Part shown: piece after piece, positions 17,547 through 25,776 of the stretch
Layout of the letters: each line of letters opens with the position of its first letter
How positions within the stretch are numbered: the stretch's first letter is position 1
NCBI GenBank assembly: GCA_964369755.1
Contig: CAYJFY010000007.1
Location: 15,685 to 79,684, forward strand
Reading direction: 5' to 3'
Source of the DNA: CAUPWF01 sp964369755
Lineage (GTDB): Bacteria; Bacillota; Clostridia; Lachnospirales; Lachnospiraceae
DNA length: 64,000 nt
Notes under the pieces: model-generated
What the model was told of the DNA's origin: nothing
The model's database searches: none
The model's input: only the letters and a program-made list of their open reading frames with translations
Translations under genes and position numbers: made by a program

Positions 17547-18371
17547 TCAGAATACCCATACTGTCAAATTCACATATCTTCCAACTAGGAAGATTCCTAC
17601 AAGATACAAGCTACATATTACAAATGCACCATAATCCAATCTTCTGTAACGAAGTGGTTTCATCTTCGTTCTTCCCTCGCCGCCTCGATAACATCTAGCT
17701 TCCATTGCCATTGCTAGGTCTGTCGCCCTTCGAAATGCAGATACGAATAGGGGAACAAGAATCGGAATCATGGCTTTTGCCTTCTGAATCAGATTTCCAC
17801 TCTCTAGATCTGCCCCACGTGCCAATTGTGCCTTCATAATCTTGTCGGTCTCCTCTAGTAAAATCGGGATAAATCGTAATGCGATAGAAATCATCATAGA
17901 AATCTCATGAACTGGCACTTTTATCTTATTCAATGGTGCCAATAGGTTCTCCAGCGCATCCGTCAAGGCATTCGGTGTTGTGGTCAATGTCATAATATTA
18001 GACCCTGCAATCAAGTAAATTAGGCGAATCCCCATATATACCGCATTTCTCAGTCCTTCTTCTGTAATCGTAACAATCCAGAATTTCACCAAAACCTCTC
18101 CATTTGTATTGAAAATCAAGCTAAAAAACACGGTAATGAATAATAGCATGATAATCGGTCGTAAACCTTTTCCGATAAACGACAATGGAACCTTGGAAAT
18201 ATAGATAACCGTAAACAAGAATACGGTCGCTACCGCATAGCCGACTATGTTTTGATAGAGGAATAACGACACCAAGTACATCAAGGTGCCGATAATCTTC
18301 ACCCGCGGGTCTAAGCGATGCAACACGCTATCCGCTGGGTAATATTGTCCTATCGTTATATCTCTAATCAT
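17547..18371 (-). CDS. ecfT: Energy-coupling factor transporter transmembrane protein EcfT
   Basis: The shared membrane subunit of group II ECF vitamin transporters, 274 residues. It starts with the family N terminus DITIGQYYPADSVLHRLDPRVKI. The coupling motifs AQLARGADL and AMEARCYRGG (the two Ala-Arg-Gly signatures that contact the ATPases) lie in the C-terminal half. Its 5' end overlaps ecfA2 by 8 bp. Confidence 0.96.
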   Translation of the reverse strand: MIRDITIGQYYPADSVLHRLDPRVKIIGTLMYLVSLFLYQNIVGYAVATVFLFTVIYISKVPLSFIGKGLRPIIMLLFITVFFSLIFNTNGEVLVKFWIVTITEEGLRNAVYMGIRLIYLIAGSNIMTLTTTPNALTDALENLLAPLNKIKVPVHEISMMISIALRFIPILLEETDKIMKAQLARGADLESGNLIQKAKAMIPILVPLFVSAFRRATDLAMAMEARCYRGGEGRTKMKPLRYRRLDYGAFVICSLYLVGIFLVGRYVNLTVWVF

Positions 18372-19254
18372 GAATTCTCTCCTGTGTCTTCAACCTCTTA
18401 TCTCGTCTGCTCTCCAACATCTTCGCGATGCACTCCACTGTTTCTTCCACCGTTGTAGCTTCTACATTTACCTCAAGTCCCCTCTCGCTCAGAGCATTCA
18501 TCAGATAGGTCACCTGCGGTGCAGCTAGCCCAATCTCTTCTAGCTCTTTGTAGTGAGCAAACACCTTTTTTGGCTCGTCATAATAGAGCACTTCCCCTTG
18601 ATTCATTACTAGAATCTTATCTACATACTTGGCGATATCTTCCATGCTATGAGAGACTAAAATAACTGTCATGTCGCCATGCTCATGCAGTTGTGCAATC
18701 TGATCAAGGATTTCATCTCTTCCCTTCGGGTCTAGCCCCGCCGTCGGCTCGTCAAGCACCAAAACCTTTGGTTCCATAGCAAGTACACCCGCTATCGCAA
18801 CACGTCGTTTCTGCCCTCCCGACAGATCAAACGGCGATTGGCTATAGTATTTCTCCTTCATTCCAACCATCTGCAATGCTTTCTTCGCCTTTTCCTTCGC
18901 TTCTTCCTCCGTCAAGCCTTGATTCTTTGGACCAAAGCACACATCAGATAGAACATCCACTTCAAAAAGTTGGTGTTCTGGATATTGAAACACAAGTCCT
19001 ACCTTATTTCTCAATTGCTTCATATTGAAGTTCTGCTGGTAGATATTTTCTCCATCGAAATAAATAACTCCATCGGTGGCCTTGACCAGTCCATTCAGAT
19101 GCTGAATCAATGTGGATTTTCCTGATCCTGTATGACCGATGATTCCAAGAAATTCTCCATGAGGTATTTCGATATTGATATTTTTCAGTGCATGCTTCTC
19201 ATATGCCACACCTTTTTCATAGATATAATTTATATTTTCTAGCTTAATCGACAT
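18364..19254 (-). CDS. ecfA2: Energy-coupling factor transporter ATPase EcfA2
   Basis: ABC ATPase of 296 residues. Walker A is GHTGSGKST near residue 40, the signature is LSGGQKRRVAIAG, Walker B is VLVLDEPTAGLD, and the switch His is in LVSHSME. Together with EcfA1 it forms the heterodimeric motor for vitamin uptake through several S components. Overlaps ecfA1 by 16 bp and ecfT by 8 bp, so the three are translated as a coupled set. Confidence 0.96.
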   Translation of the reverse strand: MSIKLENINYIYEKGVAYEKHALKNINIEIPHGEFLGIIGHTGSGKSTLIQHLNGLVKATDGVIYFDGENIYQQNFNMKQLRNKVGLVFQYPEHQLFEVDVLSDVCFGPKNQGLTEEEAKEKAKKALQMVGMKEKYYSQSPFDLSGGQKRRVAIAGVLAMEPKVLVLDEPTAGLDPKGRDEILDQIAQLHEHGDMTVILVSHSMEDIAKYVDKILVMNQGEVLYYDEPKKVFAHYKELEEIGLAAPQVTYLMNALSERGLEVNVEATTVEETVECIAKMLESRRDKRLKTQERIHD

Positions 19255-20084
19255 ACCGCCTCCACTAATTCTTCCATCTGCAAAATTCCGTTCGGGATAT
19301 CATACCCTTTTTGTTGTAGCTCATGAGCAACCATGGTCGCCTGCGGAACATCGAGGCGATACTTCTTCAAGGTTTCCACTTCACAAAACACCTCTTTTGG
19401 CGTCCCCTCTAGAACCACCTTGCCATGATCCATGACATAGACTTTATCTGCCGCCACGACTTCCTCCATATAATGTGTAATCAGTATCACGGTGATATTC
19501 TCTTGCTTTCTCAAAGCCTCAATCGTCTTAATCACTTCTTTTCTACCATTGGGATCCAACATTGCTGTCGGCTCGTCCAATACGATACACTTTGGTCGCA
19601 TGGCGATGACACCAGCGATAGCGACCCTCTGCTTTTGTCCCCCAGACAATTTATTGGGTGAGTGATTGCGATAAGACAGCATTCCAACCGCCTTCAATCC
19701 CTCTTCCACTCTCTCCCATATCTTCTTGGTCGGCACTCCTAGGTTCTCTGGTCCAAACCCGACATCTTCTTCCACTACCGTTCCGATAATCTGGTTATCT
19801 GGATTTTGAAACACCATTCCTGCACTCTGACGAATCTCCCAGAGATGCTCCATATCCTTCGTATTCTTGCCGTCTACCCATACATCGCCAGCACTTGGCA
19901 ATAAAATTGCATTCAAATGCTTCGCAAATGTAGACTTTCCAGAGCCGTTATGTCCTAGGATTGCAATAAAGCTCCCCGCCTCCACCTTCACGTCAATTCC
20001 GTCGATGGCACGTTGCTTTCCTATTTCATTTCCCTCTGAATCATATTTATCATATTCAAAAACGAGTTTTTCTGCTGAAATCAT
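19239..20084 (-). CDS. ecfA1: Energy-coupling factor transporter ATPase EcfA1
   Basis: ABC ATPase of 281 residues with Walker A GHNGSGKST, signature LSGGQKQRVAIAG, Walker B CIVLDEPTAMLDP and the H-loop LITHYMEE. First gene of the ecfA1-ecfA2-ecfT-truA operon. The C-terminal helical region (RLDVPQATMVAHELQQKG) is typical of the EcfA family. Confidence 0.96.
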   Translation of the reverse strand: MISAEKLVFEYDKYDSEGNEIGKQRAIDGIDVKVEAGSFIAILGHNGSGKSTFAKHLNAILLPSAGDVWVDGKNTKDMEHLWEIRQSAGMVFQNPDNQIIGTVVEEDVGFGPENLGVPTKKIWERVEEGLKAVGMLSYRNHSPNKLSGGQKQRVAIAGVIAMRPKCIVLDEPTAMLDPNGRKEVIKTIEALRKQENITVILITHYMEEVVAADKVYVMDHGKVVLEGTPKEVFCEVETLKKYRLDVPQATMVAHELQQKGYDIPNGILQMEELVEAVCRLS

Positions 20085-20233
20085 CTTCGCTCAACTCCTA
20101 TCTTTTTATCGCTCAATTAATTCATTATATCATATAAAATTCTTAGGATAAAGTAAATTTCGCATTCCGCCTCTTTACTATTTGCATATTATTATGTACA
20201 ATAAGTAGGTAAAAAACGAAAGGAAGTAAAAAA

Positions 20234-20752
20234 ATGTCAAATCCTATAGTAACATTTGAAATGGAAAATGGAGCAATCATAAAAGCAGAACTATATCCTG
20301 AGATCGCTCCCAACACTGTAAACAACTTTATATCTCTTATCAACAACAACTACTATGATGGTCTGATCTTCCACCGTGTCATCCGTGGATTCATGATCCA
20401 AGGAGGTTGTCCAAAAGGTTCTGGGACAGGCGGTCCTGGTTACGGAATCAAAGGTGAATTTAGCCAAAATGGTTACAACAATACGCTAAAGCATGAGCCA
20501 GGTGTTTTATCGATGGCGCGTTCCATGCACCCTGATTCAGCTGGATCACAGTTCTTCATCATGCACCAAAACTCACCTCACCTAGACGGTGCTTATGCAG
20601 GATTTGGTAAGGTAATCGAAGGACTTGAAAACGTGAATGCAATTGCAGAAACACCTACTTCTTACGACGATAAGCCATTGGAAGTACAACGCATCAAAAC
20701 AGTTACAGTTGATACCTTAGGTGTGAATTATCCAGACCCAGTGAAAAACTAA
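20234..20752 (+). CDS. Peptidyl-prolyl cis-trans isomerase, cyclophilin type
   Basis: Single-domain cytosolic cyclophilin of 172 residues. The catalytic pattern is intact: FHRVIRGFMIQGG (Arg, Phe, Gln), SMARSMHPDSAGSQFFIM, and GAYAGFGKVIEG. It catalyses proline isomerisation during folding. No signal peptide. RBS AAAGGAAG. It is transcribed away from the ecf operon and ends in a strong hairpin. Confidence 0.95.
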   Translation: MSNPIVTFEMENGAIIKAELYPEIAPNTVNNFISLINNNYYDGLIFHRVIRGFMIQGGCPKGSGTGGPGYGIKGEFSQNGYNNTLKHEPGVLSMARSMHPDSAGSQFFIMHQNSPHLDGAYAGFGKVIEGLENVNAIAETPTSYDDKPLEVQRIKTVTVDTLGVNYPDPVKN

Positions 20753-20756
20753 GATT

Positions 20757-20810
20757 AAAAGCTCCCTTCGTTGGACATACTATTAGTAGTCCAAACGAAA
20801 GGAGCTTTTT
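20757..20810 (+). terminator. Terminator-like hairpin that also covers the next gene's RBS
   Basis: A 20-bp stem with one mismatch and one bulge (20757-20776 with 20788-20808) ends in a six-T run. The 3' arm contains AAAGGAG, which is the ribosome binding site of the small gene starting at 20812. The structure could both end the cyclophilin transcript and hide the RBS in any read-through RNA. Confidence 0.8.
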
Positions 20811-20811
20811 T

Positions 20812-21033
20812 ATGGATTCATCAAATCACAATAATATGCACTACCTACACTCTAGTCAAATCGCAAAGCAACGACTACGTGCAATGCAACAAAGAGACAA
20901 GAAGGAAGACAAGTTAAACCTCCCAAATGTCCCTAGCGTGGAGGCCAATGACAGACTTACAAACAATTATCCCCCCGATAACAATCCATCTTGGGATGGA
21001 AACCACAATCCATTAAGCAGTAAGGGAGACTAA
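20812..21033 (+). CDS. Small hydrophilic protein of unknown function
   Basis: 73 residues, rich in Asn, Asp, Lys, Gln and Ser, with no membrane segment and no motif that I recognise. An AAAGGAG ribosome binding site lies seven bases before the ATG, and the frame stays open to the convergent PAP2 gene, overlapping its stop by 4 bp. The RBS is buried in the preceding terminator hairpin. Low-complexity composition (N-rich C-terminal half with PPDNNPSWDGN) suggests a disordered protein. It is probably real but not certain. Confidence 0.55.
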   Translation: MDSSNHNNMHYLHSSQIAKQRLRAMQQRDKKEDKLNLPNVPSVEANDRLTNNYPPDNNPSWDGNHNPLSSKGD

Positions 21034-21566
21034 CGCTTTCCTAGTTTCTTATACATGTTGCAAACTGCAGTGCTTGCAAACTTCCCTACGATAAATCCAC
21101 CGATTACATCCGTCGGATAATGTACACCTAGATACACTCTCGAAAATCCCACTAAACTTGCCAATGTATAGGCAAGCGCACCGATTCGCTTGTTGAATCG
21201 TTTTGCAATCACACCCGCAGTCGCAAATGCGGCCGTCGTATGTCCCGAAGGAAAAGACCAATCCTTGGGTTCTGGAATCAGATAGGTTAATTTCGGCACC
21301 CGATTGATTGGTCGCCTCTTGCATATCGAAGGTTTTAACACTAGGTTTGTGATAAATGCACCAAACGAAAGTGCTCCAATCACACAGGCAGCCGCCCCTC
21401 TTGTTGTTTTCTTGATCGCCAATCCTGCCGACAGCAGAATACTAAACCAGCCCACATCTCCGAGAAACGTAATCTCCCGCATAATCGGTGTCAAACCCGG
21501 TGTCCTAACATGGTCTTGCACCCATAGCAAAACTTTTTTATCCAATAAAGCAATATTATTCTTCAT
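21030..21566 (-). CDS. PAP2-family membrane phosphatase
   Basis: 178 residues, membrane-bound. The three phosphatase signatures are present: KRRPINRVP (KxxxxxxRP-type), PSGHTTAAFA (PSGH) and SRVYLGVHYPTDVIGG (SRxxxxxHxxxD). Members hydrolyse lipid phosphates such as phosphatidic acid, phosphatidylglycerol phosphate or undecaprenyl diphosphate; the substrate is not evident. With uppP it could give redundancy in carrier-lipid recycling. Confidence 0.9.
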   Translation of the reverse strand: MKNNIALLDKKVLLWVQDHVRTPGLTPIMREITFLGDVGWFSILLSAGLAIKKTTRGAAACVIGALSFGAFITNLVLKPSICKRRPINRVPKLTYLIPEPKDWSFPSGHTTAAFATAGVIAKRFNKRIGALAYTLASLVGFSRVYLGVHYPTDVIGGFIVGKFASTAVCNMYKKLGKR

Positions 21567-21642
21567 AATTTGTGTTCTCCACTATTTTTTTAACCACTTA
21601 TCCTTTATTCTAACACTTTTTTTCAATTAAGGAAATCTTTAT

Positions 21643-21671
21643 TTGCTCAAATTTCAATCCTACGTTATAAT
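21643..21671 (+). promoter_or_regulatory. clpX promoter
   Basis: TTGCTC (21643-21648) and TATAAT (21666-21671) with a 17-bp spacer lie about 30 bp before the start codon, a housekeeping sigma-A type promoter. Confidence 0.7.
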
Positions 21672-21701
21672 AGAGGGGATTATGAAGAAAAGAGGTAGTT
21701 A

Positions 21702-23090
21702 TTGAATATGGAAAAAGACACTACAAATTCAGAGGTAGAAGTAATAGATAGCAATGAGGATAACAATGAGGATGGGTACGAGAAAATCTGTAGTCTCTGC
21801 AATCGCCCCGAGAGCATAGCAGGCAAGATGACCGACATGCCCAATAACATGTCCATCTGTTCTGACTGTATGAAAAAAAGTTGGGAGATGATGCAACAGT
21901 CGAATTTTGATATCAACAAGATTCTATCGAATCCTAATATCCAATTTTTAAATCTAAGCGATATAGAGAATGCAACACCCAAAAAACAGAAAATTAAGAA
22001 AAAGAAACCAGAGGAGAAGAAGGAACCTATTCTAAACATCAACGATATTCCTGCTCCTCATATCATCAAAGGAAAACTAGATGACTTCGTAGTTGGACAA
22101 GAATACGCGAAGAAAGTCATCTCCGTAGCCGTATATAACCATTACAAACGTGTGGCGACCGACACCATGGATGATATTGAAATCGAAAAATCCAACATGC
22201 TAATGATCGGGCCTACTGGCTGTGGTAAGACCTACTTAGTTAAGACGCTAGCAAGACTGCTTGATGTTCCACTGGCAATCACTGATGCAACCGCATTGAC
22301 AGAGGCAGGCTATATCGGAGATGACATCGAAAGCGTAGTGTCCAAACTACTAGCCGCGGCAGATAATGATGTGGATAAGGCAGAGCAAGGCATTATCTTC
22401 ATCGACGAAATCGATAAAATTGCAAAAAAACAAAACTCCACCCAACGAGATGTCAGTGGAGAATCCGTACAACAAGGAATGCTCAAACTCTTAGAAGGAA
22501 GTGATGTAGAAGTTCCAGTCGGATCCAATAGCAAGAACGCCATGGTTCCACTTACTACAATCAACACACGCAACATCCTATTCATCTGTGGAGGAGCCTT
22601 TCCAGACCTAGAGACCATCATCAAAGAACGTCTCTCCAAAGCAACATCCATCGGATTTAATTCCGAACTCAAAGATGCATATGACAAAGATGAAGATATC
22701 CTAACCAAAGTAGAAATCGAAGACCTCCGCAAATTCGGTATGATTCCAGAATTCATCGGTCGTCTACCAGTCATCTACACCCTAAAAGGATTGTCGAAAG
22801 AAATGCTGGTGAAGATTCTAAAAGAACCGAAAAATGCGATTCTAAAACAATACCAAAAGTTGTTAGAATTAGATGAAGTTCAGTTGATTTTTGACGAAGA
22901 AGCCCTAGAGGCAATTGCAGAAAAAGCTGCGAAAAAGGCAATTGGCGCAAGAGCACTTCGTTCCATCATCGAAGAATTCATGCTCGATATCATGTATGAA
23001 ATACCAAAAGACGATTCCATCGGAACCGTTACAATTACAAAAGACTACATAGAAGGAACCGGGGGACCAGTCATTACTTTAAGAGGGTAA
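21702..23090 (+). CDS. clpX: ATP-dependent Clp protease ATP-binding subunit ClpX
   Basis: Unfoldase of the ClpXP protease, 460-462 residues. An acidic N-terminal tail precedes the zinc-binding domain (CSLC-x18-CSDC). The AAA+ domain has Walker A GPTGCGKT, pore loop GYIGDD (GYVGED in most homologues), Walker B IIFIDEIDKI and sensor residues in the GARALRSI segment. AGAGG lies six bases before a TTG at 21702 and twelve before an ATG at 21708, so either can be the start. No clpP or tig gene is adjacent; together with the long linker and altered pore loop this could be a second, specialised ClpX. Confidence 0.92.
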   Translation: MNMEKDTTNSEVEVIDSNEDNNEDGYEKICSLCNRPESIAGKMTDMPNNMSICSDCMKKSWEMMQQSNFDINKILSNPNIQFLNLSDIENATPKKQKIKKKKPEEKKEPILNINDIPAPHIIKGKLDDFVVGQEYAKKVISVAVYNHYKRVATDTMDDIEIEKSNMLMIGPTGCGKTYLVKTLARLLDVPLAITDATALTEAGYIGDDIESVVSKLLAAADNDVDKAEQGIIFIDEIDKIAKKQNSTQRDVSGESVQQGMLKLLEGSDVEVPVGSNSKNAMVPLTTINTRNILFICGGAFPDLETIIKERLSKATSIGFNSELKDAYDKDEDILTKVEIEDLRKFGMIPEFIGRLPVIYTLKGLSKEMLVKILKEPKNAILKQYQKLLELDEVQLIFDEEALEAIAEKAAKKAIGARALRSIIEEFMLDIMYEIPKDDSIGTVTITKDYIEGTGGPVITLRG

Positions 23091-23092
23091 TT

Positions 23093-23135
23093 CATTGGGG
23101 ACGGGGGAAAATGGCATTTTCCCCCGTCCCCAATG
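23093..23135. terminator. Perfect 21-bp inverted repeat between clpX and ligA
   Basis: The arms (CATTGGGGACGGGGGAAAATG and its complement) are perfectly matched around a single base. It sits exactly between the convergent clpX and ligA ends. Its G-rich arm is far from local composition. A partial copy of the arm (CCGTCCCCAA) continues into the last codons of ligA. It can act as a bidirectional terminator, but its form resembles a small mobile palindromic element. Confidence 0.6.
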
Positions 23136-23136
23136 G

Positions 23137-25119
23137 TCACCGTCCCCAACGATCAACAAATTCTCGCTCGGTTATAATCTCAACTCCTAATTCCTTCGCT
23201 TTTTTATTCTTAGAAGAATTTGATGCGATATCATTATTGATCAGATAGTTTGTCTTACTGGTAACACTTCCAGTTACCTTCCCACCGCGTTTCTCAATCA
23301 ATTCCTTGATTTCATTTCGATTCTTGAATATCTCCACACTTCCTGTTACTACGAAGTTCATCCCCTGAAGCACTTGCTCTTCACTCTCTTCTTCAATGAG
23401 TGTCAATTCATCCAATAGTCGCTGAAGCAATTCACAATGTTCTTCCGAAGAAAAGTATGCAACGAATGTCTCTGCAATCACATCCCCCACTCCATCGATT
23501 TCACTAAGTTCTTCCTTTGTCGTATGTATGATTTTCTCTATCTCATTGCCGAATGCCTTGCAGATCATCTTCGCATTGGCTAGCCCAACATTGGCAATTC
23601 CTAGACTGTAAATCACTTTATACAACTGTGTTTCCCTTGCTTTTTCTACACTCTGACATAGGTTCTCGTAGGATTTCACACCAAATCCTTCCATAGTCTT
23701 TATCTCTTCCTCGTAACGATCTAGATGAAAAAGGTCTACGGAATTCTTGATATATCCAGCGACTACAAATTTCTCTAAGGTAGCCTCTGACAGACCCTCG
23801 ATGTTCAGTGCGTTTCTTCCTACCATAAGAACCAATGATTTGATTTTCTTTGCTTGGCAATCTGGATTCAAACATTTCAACACCTTAGCACTGGCTTCCT
23901 GCACAATGGAAGTTTCTTGTCCGCAAACTGGACATTCCTTGATAATCTCTAGATTATTACTCCGTGTCAAGTTTTGGTCAATTTGTGGAATGATCATATT
24001 GGCTTTATACACGGTAATCGTATCCCCGATTCCTAGTTCCAACTCCTCGACTACACTAATATTGTGTACACTTGCACGACTTACTGTCGTGCCCTCTAAT
24101 TCTACCGGTTCAAAGATTGCAACTGGATTGATCAACCCTGTTCTAGATGGACTCCACTCAATCTCTAGCAACTTGGTTTCCTTGCATTCATCTTCCCATT
24201 TAAACGCAAAAGAATCTCTCGGGAATTTGGCTGTTGTCCCCAGGGATATTCCATATTGAATATCATCATATGCCAAAACTAATCCATCTGATGGATAGGG
24301 ATTTTCTGAAACCTTCTTCGCAAACCATGCCACATCTTCCTCGATAGATTCCGCATTTGTTCTCCGATATTCTACCGTCTCGAAGCCTTGCTCCTTTAGC
24401 CATAGCATTTGTCGTTCTCTCGACTCCTGCATACCTGCTTCTCCACACTCTACCAATTGAAAAGCGAAAAATCTTACGTTTCTCTTTGCTGTAATCTCAT
24501 TGTTTAACTGGCGCACCGATCCACTACATAGATTTCTAGGATTCTTATACTTGGCATCTGCATCTTCAATTTCTTCGTTAATCTTCTCAAAATCCTCATA
24601 TCCGATGACAGCCTCCCCTCTCAAGATAAGCCTTCCCTTGTAGGCAATTGTTAGAGGCAGATTCCTAAATACTATCGCATTATTTGTAATCACCTCTCCG
24701 ACTTCTCCATTGCCCCGGGTAACCGCCTTCTCCAAGCCTCCATTTTCATAGGTGAGAACGATAGTGAGACCATCTAACTTCCATGATATCATAGCATCTT
24801 GCTGTCCTAGAAATTCCCTTAATCTAGAGACCTCTTTCGTCTTGTCTAATGAGAGCATCGGCGAACCATGCTGTTCCTTCGGTAGAGAACTAAGCACCTC
24901 ATATCCTACATTTATAGTAGGGCTATTGGACATGACAATCCCTAGTTTCTCCTCTAGCATGGTCAATTCGTCATATAACCCGTCATACTCCTTGTTTGTC
25001 ATAATCTCCTTCGACTCTTGATAATATGCTTTCCCAGCTTTGTTCAAGAGAAGAATCAATTCTTCCATTCTCTCCTTATTTATCTGCTGTTCATTTTTAA
25101 TATCTTGCATTTCCCTCAT
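23137..25119 (-). CDS. ligA: NAD-dependent DNA ligase LigA
   Basis: Joins nicks in DNA using NAD+. 660 residues with domain order Ia, adenylation domain (active-site Lys114 in SWKLDGLT), OB fold, Cys4 zinc finger (CPVC...CLNPDC), helix-hairpin-helix region and C-terminal BRCT domain. It is diverged: the usual RGDGxxGEDVT segment reads RGNGEVGEVIT. Together with its position beside an Spx-like gene this suggests a paralogue rather than the housekeeping copy. The frame is open to 25137, but the ATG at 25119 overlaps the upstream stop as ATGA and has GGGAGA at good spacing. Confidence 0.92.
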   Translation of the reverse strand: MREMQDIKNEQQINKERMEELILLLNKAGKAYYQESKEIMTNKEYDGLYDELTMLEEKLGIVMSNSPTINVGYEVLSSLPKEQHGSPMLSLDKTKEVSRLREFLGQQDAMISWKLDGLTIVLTYENGGLEKAVTRGNGEVGEVITNNAIVFRNLPLTIAYKGRLILRGEAVIGYEDFEKINEEIEDADAKYKNPRNLCSGSVRQLNNEITAKRNVRFFAFQLVECGEAGMQESRERQMLWLKEQGFETVEYRRTNAESIEEDVAWFAKKVSENPYPSDGLVLAYDDIQYGISLGTTAKFPRDSFAFKWEDECKETKLLEIEWSPSRTGLINPVAIFEPVELEGTTVSRASVHNISVVEELELGIGDTITVYKANMIIPQIDQNLTRSNNLEIIKECPVCGQETSIVQEASAKVLKCLNPDCQAKKIKSLVLMVGRNALNIEGLSEATLEKFVVAGYIKNSVDLFHLDRYEEEIKTMEGFGVKSYENLCQSVEKARETQLYKVIYSLGIANVGLANAKMICKAFGNEIEKIIHTTKEELSEIDGVGDVIAETFVAYFSSEEHCELLQRLLDELTLIEEESEEQVLQGMNFVVTGSVEIFKNRNEIKELIEKRGGKVTGSVTSKTNYLINNDIASNSSKNKKAKELGVEIITEREFVDRWGR

Positions 25120-25481
25120 CCCAATATACTCTCCCATTCTTTTTCCCGAAACCCCGTCCTTACAAATGTATCACCGATTAGAAGTGGTCTCTTTACCAAC
25201 ATTCCGTCCGTTGCTAGCAATTCAAACTGCTCTTCATCAGACATATTTGGTAGCCTATCTTTCAACTCTAATTCTCTATACTTCATACCACTAGTATTGA
25301 AAAATCTCTTAATTGGCAAGCCACTCAACTTCACCCAACCTTTCAATTCATCCGCAGTTGGATTATTCTCTACTATATGTCGTGCTTCGTATTGCACTCC
25401 ATTTACATCTAACCGCTTCTTCGCCTTTTGACACGTACTGCATTTTGGATATTCTATCAATAACATATTTTTATTCTCCAT
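25116..25481 (-). CDS. Spx/ArsC-family protein
   Basis: 121-residue thioredoxin-fold protein of the arsenate reductase/Spx superfamily. The N-terminal YPKCSTCQKAKKRL has a CxxC where the redox switch of Spx/MgsR lies, and the C-terminal KRPLLIGDTFVRTGFREKEW carries the family's RP motif. Short members like this are annotated as arsenate reductase-like, and a true regulatory or reductase role cannot be chosen from sequence. Its stop overlaps the ligA start (ATGA), linking a thiol-stress type protein with a DNA ligase. Confidence 0.88.
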   Translation of the reverse strand: MENKNMLLIEYPKCSTCQKAKKRLDVNGVQYEARHIVENNPTADELKGWVKLSGLPIKRFFNTSGMKYRELELKDRLPNMSDEEQFELLATDGMLVKRPLLIGDTFVRTGFREKEWESILG

Positions 25482-25572
25482 TTCTATAGTTAACCTGTAT
25501 TGATTTTACATCCCTTCTCCCTCAAGGTCAACCAATTCACAAATAATAAATGATTTAGTGCGAAATTGTGCA

Positions 25573-25601
25573 TTGGCACAACAAAGCGACTATACTATAA
25601 T
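25573..25601 (+). promoter_or_regulatory. Promoter of a putative small RNA
   Basis: TTGGCA (25573-25578) and TATAAT (25596-25601) with exactly 17 bp between them. One mismatch from the sigma-A consensus. No open reading frame follows on this strand. Confidence 0.75.
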
Positions 25602-25607
25602 ACACTT

Positions 25608-25702
25608 AACAAGAGAACCGATGACTAGCTACGACCTAGTCACTTTGGAGTGTTAATCTAAAATAGACGTTAACCGGTGAAGTTAGGACGTCTATTTTTT
25701 AT
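25608..25702 (+). ncRNA. Putative small RNA of about 95 nt, unknown family
   Basis: It starts about seven bases after a near-consensus promoter. It contains hairpin TGACTAG/CTAGTCA (25622-25628 with 25636-25642, 7-nt loop), a single-stranded stretch with TTTGGAG, and an intrinsic terminator (AAATAGACG at 25661-25669 with 25689-25697, inner stem TAAC/GTTA, then six Ts). Nothing on the plus strand downstream could be regulated in cis, as the next gene is on the minus strand. I do not recognise a known riboswitch or RNA family. The whole 295-bp gap between the spx-like gene and the permease holds only this element. Confidence 0.65.
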
Positions 25703-25776
25703 CGTGTAAATTGTGTAGATAAAAAAACAGCAAGAAATTCTTTTTTTGATTCAGAACTTCTTCCTGTTTTTCTGCT

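Noticed and set aside
20143..20349. 68-codon minus-strand hydrophobic ORF
   Set aside because: Overlaps the start of the cyclophilin gene in antisense and has no RBS.
25608..25702. Riboswitch upstream of a transporter
   Set aside because: The only adjacent transporter gene is on the other strand; the RNA ends in its own terminator with nothing downstream on its strand.
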